NCBI GenBank assembly: GCA_016763895.1
Contig: JAESSV010000117.1
Span: forward strand, 1-5,057
DNA from: Magnetovibrio sp.
GTDB taxonomy: Bacteria; Pseudomonadota; Alphaproteobacteria; Rhodospirillales; Magnetovibrionaceae
Direction: 5' to 3'
Length of the DNA: 5,057 bases
This document shows positions 1 to 5,057 of this stretch, piece by piece. The position numbers and the translations under genes are program-made. Within the stretch, counting starts at the first letter, position 1; each line of letters opens with the position of its first letter. The notes below the pieces were generated by a model, which saw only the letters and a list, made by a program, of their open reading frames with translations, was not told the origin of the DNA and made no database searches.

Positions 1-368
1 ATGGTGCCCAGATCGCGGTGAATTTCAAAGGCCCCTTTGACCATACCCGGCATGGCGATAGAGCCCAACCCAATGTGAAATTCTTGGGTGACCGTGCCAA
101 AATCCGCAAGAATCGGTTTGAAATCAACATCGGTCTTTTTAATTTTAGGCGTTTGCGCAAAAAAATCATAAAGAACGGGAGACCCCTGAGCGGGTTTCGC
201 CATTAAAAACCCACCCCCGCCCAGGCTCGACAAAACCGGTTCCGCCAGCGTTGAAGCAAACATCCCGGCCAGCACCGCATCAAAGGCGTTGCCGCCGGAC
301 CTTAAAATCTCGGCCGCCGCATTTGCGGTTTGAAAGTCACCTGCTGCGACCATACCTTTAGCACTCAA
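1..368 (-). CDS. Gamma-glutamyltransferase family protein, N-terminal part (runs off the left edge)
   Basis: Only the first 122 codons are present. The translation has the classic opening of the GGT family: GMVAAG at residues 5-10, EILRSGGNAFDA at 20-31, and the Gly-rich SLGGGGF at 48-54, followed by LYDFFAQTP at 66-74. GGT enzymes are Ntn-hydrolases that cleave gamma-glutamyl bonds such as that of glutathione; the catalytic Thr lies far downstream, outside the window. I chose the TTG at 368 as start because AGGAGA sits seven to nine bases before it. An in-frame ATG at 383 overlaps that ribosome site and has none of its own, and the ATG at 353 belongs to the conserved GMVA motif. There is no signal peptide, unlike the periplasmic E. 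coli enzyme, so the protein is probably cytoplasmic. The position matching the substrate-binding Arg of E. coli GGT (DFRE) is Phe here (DFFA), so this may be a GGT-like hydrolase with another substrate. The family call is firm; the substrate is not. Confidence 0.85.
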   Translation of the reverse strand, partial: MSAKGMVAAGDFQTANAAAEILRSGGNAFDAVLAGMFASTLAEPVLSSLGGGGFLMAKPAQGSPVLYDFFAQTPKIKKTDVDFKPILADFGTVTQEFHIGLGSIAMPGMVKGAFEIHRDLGT

Positions 369-463
369 ATTCTCTCTCCTCATGACGTCTTTGCAGATGC
401 TACCGAATGCTTTTAAACAAAGAAACCGTATTTCCATCTTAATTTGTCGGTTAAACTGTTTTC
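369..463. other. Divergent intergenic spacer between the GGT-like and ChaN-PDZ genes
   Basis: This 95-base stretch must carry the start signals for two genes transcribed away from each other. Apart from the minus-strand AGGAGA I see no convincing site. It is A+T-richer than the flanking genes, with short runs such as TTTTAAACAAAG around 411-422. No strong -35/-10 pair stands out on either strand, and there is no evident Shine-Dalgarno sequence in front of the ATG at 464. Confidence 0.5.
375..380 (-). promoter_or_regulatory. Shine-Dalgarno site of the GGT-like gene
   Basis: On the minus strand AGGAGA precedes the TTG start at 368 by six bases. It is the only good ribosome site near the N-terminus, and it decides in favour of the TTG over the ATG at 383, which overlaps the site. 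Confidence 0.65.
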
Positions 464-1699
464 ATGATTAAAAAATACTTATTCCTTTCGACCTGTATCA
501 CCTTGTTCACATCGGTCCTTGCGGTTCAGCCTGCGCTGTCCAAGCCCGATAGCCCGGTTTGTGTTGCCCCCGGAACCTGGTTTGACCCAGATCAAGGTCA
601 AACCTTAAGCACGCCCGATGTGCTGGCCCGCGCCAAGACGGCGGACGTTGTTTTGTTGGCGGAAACGCACACGAACTTTGACCATCACCGTTGGCAATTG
701 CAAACTTTGGCTCAACTTCATGCGGCTCGTCCCGACATGATTTTAGGTCTTGAATCTTTTCCCCGCCGGGTTCAACCGATTTTGGATCAATGGGTCGCCG
801 GAACACTTAGCCAAAAAGAATTTTTAAAACAAAGCGACTGGAACTCGGTGTGGAAGTTTGATGCAAAGCTGTACATGGGCTTATTTAATTTTGCGCGCCT
901 CAACCGCGTGCCCATGTTGGCCTTGAACGTGGACAAAAGCCTGACCCGTAACGTTTCAAAATTAGGCTGGGACAAGGTTCCGCAAAAGGATCGTTTGGGC
1001 ATTTCTGACCCAACACCGCCTTCCAAGGCGTATTTAAACATGTTGGCTCAGGTGTATAACCTGCATGACAGAAACAAAGACAATACCCAGCTCCCCACCT
1101 TAGATGACCCAAGTTTTGCCAGCTTTGTCGGCGTGCAGGTCACATGGGATGTTGCCATGGCCGATGCGTTGGCGAAAAGCCTTCGGTCGGCCCAACAACA
1201 CGGCCGCAGCCCTCAATTGGTCGCCATTATAGGCCGGGGCCATTTGCAATATGGCTATGGTGTCCCTCATCAACTGGCGGCGATGAACGTGCAAAACATT
1301 CAAGTCCTGAGCCCTTGGGATTTGGGTCGACCGTGTTCTGATTTCAAAAATGCAAATGATCGGCCGATTGCGAATGCGGTCTTTGGCCTTGGTCAAAACC
1401 AAGACATGGTCCCCGTTTCCGGACCCAAGCTTGGCGTTATGATCGAAAATGCCACAGACGGTGGCGTCCTTGTGTCCGGCGTTTTGGATAAATCCGTTGC
1501 CAAAACCACGGGGCTCTTGAAAGATGACATCATCCTCAAGGCCGCCACACAAGACACGCTTAAAGTCGATGATTTGGTTCGCGTTGTCAAAAGCATGGGG
1601 CCCGGCACCTGGATGCCTTTGACCATCAAACGCGGCTCAAAGACCATAGACCTTGTGGCACGTTTTCCCGTTCAGCCGCCCAAGCCTATGCACCCATGA
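464..1699 (+). CDS. Exported ChaN/Tiki-superfamily protein with C-terminal PDZ domain
   Basis: The product has 411 residues. A signal peptide covers about residues 1-26: Lys at 3-4, a hydrophobic stretch at 5-19, and likely cleavage after VLA20 or ALS26. Residues about 40-285 form a ChaN-like haem-binding-uptake domain (Cofac_haem_bdg type). It shows the early LLAETH motif (E67, H69), the His pair H74-H75, LGLESF with E97, and the late IGRGHLQYGYGVPHQ stretch with H260. In this superfamily (ChaN, Tiki, TraB, EreA) such Glu and His residues bind metal or haem. Campylobacter ChaN binds haem, but the general function is unsettled. Residues about 320-402 form a PDZ domain with an LGVMI carboxylate-loop start and LKDDIILKA. 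The protein is therefore periplasmic, possibly a metal-dependent hydrolase or haem binder whose PDZ domain recruits protein ends. Its stop overlaps the start of the M1 peptidase gene (ATGA), implying coupled translation. No Shine-Dalgarno site is evident before this ATG, which is the first start ahead of the signal peptide. Confidence 0.88.
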   Translation: MIKKYLFLSTCITLFTSVLAVQPALSKPDSPVCVAPGTWFDPDQGQTLSTPDVLARAKTADVVLLAETHTNFDHHRWQLQTLAQLHAARPDMILGLESFPRRVQPILDQWVAGTLSQKEFLKQSDWNSVWKFDAKLYMGLFNFARLNRVPMLALNVDKSLTRNVSKLGWDKVPQKDRLGISDPTPPSKAYLNMLAQVYNLHDRNKDNTQLPTLDDPSFASFVGVQVTWDVAMADALAKSLRSAQQHGRSPQLVAIIGRGHLQYGYGVPHQLAAMNVQNIQVLSPWDLGRPCSDFKNANDRPIANAVFGLGQNQDMVPVSGPKLGVMIENATDGGVLVSGVLDKSVAKTTGLLKDDIILKAATQDTLKVDDLVRVVKSMGPGTWMPLTIKRGSKTIDLVARFPVQPPKPMHP

Positions 1700-2316
1700 A
1701 GTCCCTCGCTGTCTTTGTTGTCGCCCTGTTTATGGCTTTTCCGGCCTGGGCAGAAAGCCTTGTCGAGCATGCGGAAAACCTTGTCCACCACAAGGTCCAG
1801 TTCACCTTAGAGCCAAATTTGGGCAAAATATCCGTGACCGACCACATGACCTTAACGGGTCAGGGCGGTTTGGGTTTTGTCCTGTCTTCGGCCTTTGAGG
1901 TCGGCAGCCTCAGGGTTGATGGCGTTGTCCAAAAGCCCAACCTGTCCAATGAAATTCTAACGATCGAGCTCGGCTCTAAGGGCGCCCACACGATCGAGAT
2001 GACCACCCACGCAAAGCTCCCCCAACGGATTCAGCCGCCATTTTTAAGGGCCCAAGGCGGGTTGATCGGCGGCGATTGGTTGGCTCATCCCAAGGGATAC
2101 AAAGCAACTTGGGATGTTATGGGGCAATCCCCCAAAGGGCAAAAATGGTTAATCCCCGGAACTTTGCAATTTGAATCCGAGGATGAAAAATTCTATCGCG
2201 CGCGTTTCACAAGTGAGCGCCCGGCCGTTCTGCCCATTTTGATTTCCGGGCCATTTGAAGTTCATGAGCGTTGGGTGGGTGACATTCGCTTGCGCACGTA
2301 TTTCCATCAGAACTGA
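1696..2316 (+). CDS. M1 peptidase fragment 1: signal peptide and N-terminal domain
   Basis: This is the first open segment of the broken M1 gene and codes for 206 residues. Residues 1-19 are a signal peptide (Lys2, hydrophobic core, AWA cleavage site). Residues 20-204 are the beta-rich N-terminal domain. Homology to the family ends at H204; the last two residues, QN, and the TGA are out of frame. On its own the fragment has no catalytic residues. The ATGA overlap with the preceding gene supports this start. Confidence 0.7.
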   Translation: MKSLAVFVVALFMAFPAWAESLVEHAENLVHHKVQFTLEPNLGKISVTDHMTLTGQGGLGFVLSSAFEVGSLRVDGVVQKPNLSNEILTIELGSKGAHTIEMTTHAKLPQRIQPPFLRAQGGLIGGDWLAHPKGYKATWDVMGQSPKGQKWLIPGTLQFESEDEKFYRARFTSERPAVLPILISGPFEVHERWVGDIRLRTYFHQN

Positions 2317-2411
2317 CCCCCCAAGCCGAAGGCTACCTGACCGATACCGCCCGTTACATCAAAGACGCCGTCAAAAACATTGGCCCTTACCCCTACACCC
2401 AGTTTTCAATT

Positions 2412-3149
2412 GTGTCCGGGATTGCCCCGGTGGGATGGGGTTTGCCCGGCATGACGTACATGGGGCGCCGTGTTTTGGCCTTGCCTTTTATCCGCACCAC
2501 ATCCCTGCCCCATGAAATTTTGCACAATTGGTGGGGCAACGCGGTCGATGTTGCCCATGGACGCGGCAATTGGGCCGAAGGGTTGACGACATTTCAGGCC
2601 GACCTCGTTCAATCGGCGCTCAAAAACAAGGATGGCGGAAAGTCTAAGCGCATCGAATGGCTGCGCAATTTTCAAGCCTTGCCCAAGGATTTAGACAAAG
2701 CCGTAAACCAATTTAAATCGAAAACCCATGATGCGGCTCAGGTGGTGGGATACGGCAAAACGGCCTTTGTCTTCCATATGTTAAAAAACGCATTGGCCGC
2801 AAAGCCTTCACGGACGGGATTCGCTTGTTTTACAAGGATCACCAATTCAAAACCGCCGCTTGGTCTGACCTCCAAGCCGCCTTTGAACGCACATCAAAAC
2901 AAGACCTTGAACCTTTTTTCAAGGCCTGGATTACCCGCCCCGGCGCACCAGAACTTGTTTTGTCCAAGGCCCAAAGCAACTCAAATCAAGTCACATTTAC
3001 CTTACAGCAAAGACAAAAAGGCCCCGTATATCCGTTGGATATTGCCGTGCGCTTGTCTTCCGCCCAAGGTCACCAGACGTCCATCGTCCGCATGGACCGC
3101 AAGGAACAAAGTTTTACAATTGCCACCACAGAAAAGAGTCTTTCCCTAA
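2412..3149 (+). CDS. M1 peptidase fragment 2: catalytic domain, with an out-of-frame tail
   Basis: The second open segment is in frame 3 and is open from 2283. Its first possible start is a GTG at 2412, which is unlikely to be a true start because genuine M1 sequence (SELTPQAEGYL onward, from 2307) lies before it. It holds HEILH at 2511-2525, the distal Glu codon at 2577 and the catalytic Tyr codon at 2751. After about 2790 the segment reads the wrong frame, so roughly its last 120 residues are not real protein sequence. Confidence 0.6.
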   Translation: MSGIAPVGWGLPGMTYMGRRVLALPFIRTTSLPHEILHNWWGNAVDVAHGRGNWAEGLTTFQADLVQSALKNKDGGKSKRIEWLRNFQALPKDLDKAVNQFKSKTHDAAQVVGYGKTAFVFHMLKNALAAKPSRTGFACFTRITNSKPPLGLTSKPPLNAHQNKTLNLFSRPGLPAPAHQNLFCPRPKATQIKSHLPYSKDKKAPYIRWILPCACLPPKVTRRPSSAWTARNKVLQLPPQKRVFP

Positions 3150-3583
3150 GCATTGATTCGGACTTTGATATTTTTCGACGTCTGAACACAGCTGAAACAC
3201 CTCCAATTCTTCGCGATGTCACGCTTAACGCAAACACCCGACTGGTTGTTGAAGGACATGATCCAAATTTACAGGCTTTTGCGGTTCAGGTTGCCGAACA
3301 TCTTTTGCAACGGCCCTTAAATGCTAAATCTAAATCTGGGCCGCGCCTTCAAATCAGCCTTTCCAAAGGCCCGCTTCAAGCAGAAGCCTTTGTCAAACGC
3401 GCCCCATCGGGACAAGTGACGCTGTACATACAAGCACGTTCAATCAATGACTTAGCAAAGTTTGCACGGGTATTGCCCCATTACAAACGCCGCAGTTTTA
3501 TAAAGTTTCAAGGAGATCGCGTCGTCGAAAAAGGCGTTTGGCAAATCACAAGCCAGACCTTAACCAAGATTTTTGGCCCTTAA
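2825..3583 (+). CDS. M1 peptidase fragment 3: C-terminal domain
   Basis: The third open segment is in frame 2. The TTG at 2825 is only the first possible start; family-like sequence in this frame (IGRKAFTDGIRLFY) begins about 2792. It carries the helical stretch DLEPFFKAWITRPGAP, a beta-rich section ending in DIFRRL, and about 130 residues of unassigned C-terminal sequence ending at the TAA at 3581. It has no signal peptide or zinc motif, so it would not work as a separate protein. Confidence 0.65.
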   Translation: MFYKDHQFKTAAWSDLQAAFERTSKQDLEPFFKAWITRPGAPELVLSKAQSNSNQVTFTLQQRQKGPVYPLDIAVRLSSAQGHQTSIVRMDRKEQSFTIATTEKSLSLSIDSDFDIFRRLNTAETPPILRDVTLNANTRLVVEGHDPNLQAFAVQVAEHLLQRPLNAKSKSGPRLQISLSKGPLQAEAFVKRAPSGQVTLYIQARSINDLAKFARVLPHYKRRSFIKFQGDRVVEKGVWQITSQTLTKIFGP

Positions 3584-3714
3584 GCCGCCAACAACAAGGC
3601 CATCAAACCGCCCATCGCCCCAACGGCAACGGCGACACTGTACACGCCCAAATTTATCATGCGCTTAAAGCTTGAAGGCGTTTTTTCAACAATCATTGCG
3701 TCTTGACACGTCAT
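3580..3714 (-). CDS. Small single-span membrane protein; possible aa3-type cytochrome c oxidase subunit IV
   Basis: This gene codes for 44 residues. Residues 1-18 are polar (MTCQDAMIVEKTPSSFKR) and residues 19-44 form one hydrophobic membrane segment rich in Val, Ala, Gly, Leu and Met, ending LLLAA. The start is well supported: GGAAGGA on the minus strand lies seven bases before the ATG at 3714. The gene is too short for most gene callers. Its stop codon and that of the M1 gene share the palindrome TTAA at 3580-3583, so the two genes converge with a four-base overlap. The pattern of a short polar head with a Glu-Lys-Thr motif, a Phe-x-Lys/Arg, then one membrane helix, resembles the small subunit IV of alphaproteobacterial aa3-type oxidases. 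There the motif is usually EKTF and an aromatic residue is common at the helix start, so the match is only suggestive. That the gene is real I consider likely; its function is a guess. Confidence 0.6.
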   Translation of the reverse strand: MTCQDAMIVEKTPSSFKRMINLGVYSVAVAVGAMGGLMALLLAA

Positions 3715-3892
3715 CGTTCTTTCCTTCCGAAATCGAAGCGCTTAGACTACGCACAGTTCGTTAACAATTCGTATCCGTCAAAGTCTTGCCCATGGTCCTC
3801 TTTTCCGCTAATAACCTCAACGACAAAGCAATGGGTTTCGTGCGGGGGCGGTCCTCGGGCGGACAAATACATTTTACAAGCGATCAGGTTCT
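3715..3892. other. Divergent spacer between the small membrane protein gene and hisZ
   Basis: This 178-base stretch should carry promoters for both flanking genes. On the plus strand TTGCCC (3786-3791) and TAATAA (3809-3814) lie 17 bases apart, a weak candidate promoter for hisZ. GTTAAC at 3760-3765 is a small palindrome. GTCC (3851-3854) and GGAC (3861-3864) could form a short stem, but it has no T-run and is not a terminator. I see no His-rich leader peptide or attenuator. The only ribosome-like site before hisZ is AGG at 3886-3888, four bases from the ATG. Confidence 0.35.
3722..3728 (-). promoter_or_regulatory. Shine-Dalgarno site of the small membrane protein gene
   Basis: On the minus strand GGAAGGA is followed by seven bases and then the ATG at 3714. 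It is among the best ribosome sites in the window and is the main evidence that the short reading frame is translated. Confidence 0.55.
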
Positions 3893-5041
3893 ATGAATTC
3901 ACTGCCCGACAAAGCCTTACTTCCCGCTGGTATGCAGGACGGATTACCGCCCGCCGCAGCGCTTGAAGCCGCCACAGCCGAACGTTTGATTGCCGAGTTT
4001 GACGCATGGGGCTATGCGCGCGTCAAACCGCCGTTGATGGAATTTGAAGAAAACCTTTTGTTGGGCACAGGCCAAGCCGTTGCCAATCAAGCCTTTCGCG
4101 TCCAAGACCCGGTCAGCCAACGCATGTTAGCGCTTCGCCCGGACATGACTTTGCAAGTGGCGCGCATTGCCGGATCACGTCTTAGCAATTCTCCCCGCCC
4201 CTTGCGCCTGGCCTATTCCGGTCAAGTGGCGCGGGTGCAAAGTTCACAATTGCGCCCCGAACGTCAATTTGGTCAAGTGGGTGTGGAACTGATTGGCGCA
4301 ACCGGCCCCGAAGCAGACATCGAAGTCGTTTTAATGGCGGCTGAAGCTTTGCAAGCCGCAGGCGTCAATAACCTCAGCATTGATTTAGGCTTGCCGACCT
4401 TGTGCCCCACGTTGCTGCAAGACTTAGATTTAGACGCAACCACATACGCGACGCTCAGAACGGCTTTGGACCGCAAAGATGCCGACACCGTTGCGCAGCT
4501 TAGCGATAAAATTGGCGAAGACGTAACCAAAGCCCTGATCGCCATGTTAACGGCCCTGGGCCCGGCAACGGACGCCATTACCAAGCTCAATGCCATTGAC
4601 TTACCGGTTCTGGCCAGCGCTCAACGGGCGCATTTAACCGCCGTCATCGATGGCATCACCAAAGCTTGCCCCGACCTTACCTTGACCCTGGACGTGGTTG
4701 AAGGCCGGGGGTTTGAATACCACACGGGCGTGACCTTTGCCGTGTTTTCACACGGCGTTATGGGCGAGCTGGGACGGGGTGGACGCTACGACGCGGGCGA
4801 ACCCGCAACGGGCCTTACGTTTTTCATGGACACGGTGATGAAAGCGGTTCATCCAAGTGAAGCTCCTGACCGTGTCTTTTTACCGTTTGGCACTCCAGCC
4901 GATGTTGCCCGAAAATTGCGGGCTGAAGGTTGGCGGACCGTGGCTGGGCTTGATAATACAGATGATGCTTTGCACGGTGCACAGCGTCTTGGCTGTTCAC
5001 ATGTGTTGCAAAACGGCACCGTGAACAAACTCGATACATAA
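3893..5041 (+). CDS. hisZ: ATP phosphoribosyltransferase regulatory subunit HisZ
   Basis: HisZ is a catalytically inactive paralogue of histidyl-tRNA synthetase. It forms a hetero-octamer with the short form of HisG, which condenses ATP and PRPP in the first, feedback-inhibited step of histidine synthesis in the cytoplasm. The 382-residue product is complete and of usual length. It shows the class II synthetase fold motifs: LLPAGMQD near the start (9-16), LRPDMT (81-86), RPERQFGQVGVELIG (121-135, motif-2 region), GRGFEYHTGVTF (271-282, the counterpart of the HisRS histidine-A stretch) and GRGGRYD (294-300). It ends soon after the catalytic-like core with no full anticodon-binding domain, which separates it from HisS. 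The first ATG is taken because it lies just ahead of the conserved ALLPAG; a weak AGG precedes it. A strong ribosome site directly after the stop suggests an operon with the next gene. In relatives hisZ is often followed by purA, but that gene lies outside the window and this is only inference. Confidence 0.93.
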   Translation: MNSLPDKALLPAGMQDGLPPAAALEAATAERLIAEFDAWGYARVKPPLMEFEENLLLGTGQAVANQAFRVQDPVSQRMLALRPDMTLQVARIAGSRLSNSPRPLRLAYSGQVARVQSSQLRPERQFGQVGVELIGATGPEADIEVVLMAAEALQAAGVNNLSIDLGLPTLCPTLLQDLDLDATTYATLRTALDRKDADTVAQLSDKIGEDVTKALIAMLTALGPATDAITKLNAIDLPVLASAQRAHLTAVIDGITKACPDLTLTLDVVEGRGFEYHTGVTFAVFSHGVMGELGRGGRYDAGEPATGLTFFMDTVMKAVHPSEAPDRVFLPFGTPADVARKLRAEGWRTVAGLDNTDDALHGAQRLGCSHVLQNGTVNKLDT

Positions 5042-5047
5042 AAACTT

Positions 5048-5054
5048 AAGGGGA
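5048..5054 (+). promoter_or_regulatory. Shine-Dalgarno site of the gene just past the right edge
   Basis: AAGGGGA lies seven bases after the hisZ stop codon and only three bases before the window ends. A start codon at about 5058-5063 would be well spaced, so a co-directional gene closely linked to hisZ probably begins there. Confidence 0.5.
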
Positions 5055-5057
5055 TAC

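Larger units (their letters stand above)
1696..3583 (+). pseudogene. M1-family zinc metallopeptidase, exported; reading frame broken by two single-base losses
   Basis: Three consecutive open segments in frames 1, 3 and 2 encode consecutive parts of one M1 peptidase. Adding one base at each break gives 1890 bases, or 629 residues plus stop. A signal peptide ends at AWA19. A beta-rich N-domain follows, ending in RLRTYFH (198-204). The catalytic domain has zinc ligands in HEILH (H273, H277, with general base E274), the distal ligand E295 in GNWAEGLTTF, and the probable catalytic Tyr353 in GYGKTAFVFHML. A further region reads DLEPFFKAWITRPGAPEL (404-421) and DIFRRL (492-497), and the last 130 residues are unassigned. 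The GxMEN exopeptidase motif is not visible; GWGLPGMTY stands in its region, so aminopeptidase activity is uncertain. Break 1 lies at 2304-2309, where HPEL would be restored by one C. Break 2 lies at 2783-2796, in a run of six A or at a following GG. Conservation continues after both breaks, so the damage is recent or a sequence error. The gene starts inside the ChaN-PDZ stop codon. Confidence 0.85.

Noticed and set aside
18..206. 62-codon plus-strand open frame at the left edge
   Set aside because: It runs antisense to the GGT-like coding sequence, which has strong family motifs; the product is very basic and resembles nothing I know.
391..419. Possible promoter TTGCAG - 17 bases - TAAACA before the ChaN-PDZ gene
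   Set aside because: Each box matches only three of six consensus positions; such pairs arise by chance in any A+T-rich spacer.
485..505. Possible lipoprotein signal around Cys11 of the ChaN-PDZ protein
   Set aside because: The residue before Cys is Thr rather than Gly, Ala or Ser, and the Cys lies too early, inside the hydrophobic core; ordinary signal-peptidase sites fit better.
1100..1552. 150-codon minus-strand open frame inside the ChaN-PDZ gene
   Set aside because: It lies wholly opposite a well-supported gene with recognised domains, and its translation shows no family motif or plausible start context.
2299..2316. Programmed -1 ribosomal frameshift at the first M1 break
   Set aside because: There is no slippery heptamer or obvious downstream stem, and the family-like HPEL is regained by adding a base, which points to a plain deletion.
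3851..3864. Short GTCC/GGAC stem upstream of hisZ as terminator or attenuator
   Set aside because: The stem is only four pairs with no following T-run and no His-rich leader peptide nearby.
3703..3966. 87-codon plus-strand open frame before and into hisZ
   Set aside because: It starts at a TTG, overlaps both the small membrane protein gene and the start of hisZ in another frame, and has no ribosome site or recognisable domain.
4273..4596. 107-codon minus-strand open frame within hisZ
   Set aside because: It is antisense to conserved HisZ sequence; Ser/Ala-rich composition is what a shadow frame would give.

Overview
The window looks like part of an alphaproteobacterial chromosome of roughly balanced base composition. 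The support is a HisZ of alphaproteobacterial style, a GGT-like protein with no export signal, and compact gene packing. This is inferred from protein character, not from a database search. No tRNA, rRNA, CRISPR array, transposase or long repeat is visible.

Layout. (1) The left edge (1-368, minus) holds the first 122 codons of a gamma-glutamyltransferase-family gene, starting at a TTG behind a good Shine-Dalgarno sequence. (2) A 95-base divergent spacer separates it from a plus-strand pair of exported proteins. The first (464-1699) is a ChaN/Tiki-type domain followed by a PDZ domain. Its stop overlaps the next start as ATGA. The second (1696-3583) is an M1-family zinc metallopeptidase. It is clearly one gene, but its reading frame is broken twice by what look like single-base losses, near 2304-2309 and within 2783-2796. 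Restoring one base at each site gives a continuous 629-residue protein with a signal peptide, HEILH zinc motif, distal zinc-ligand Glu and catalytic Tyr. (3) On the minus strand at 3580-3714 there is a 44-codon gene for a small single-span membrane protein with a strong Shine-Dalgarno sequence. Its stop codon interlocks with that of the M1 gene in a shared TTAA. It faintly resembles the small subunit IV of alphaproteobacterial aa3-type cytochrome c oxidase. (4) After a 178-base divergent spacer comes hisZ (3893-5041, plus), complete, followed by a strong Shine-Dalgarno sequence for a gene starting just past the window.

Function. The ChaN-PDZ and M1 proteins probably act together outside the cytoplasm, since both carry signal peptides and their translation is likely coupled. 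The shared substrate is unknown. HisZ is the regulatory subunit that activates the short form of HisG in the first step of histidine synthesis; hisG is not in this window. The GGT-like and small membrane genes are transcribed the other way and show no evident functional link to these.

The most useful points for a second look are the double frameshift (real decay or sequence error), the ChaN-PDZ/M1 pair as a little-described periplasmic system, and the small membrane protein gene.
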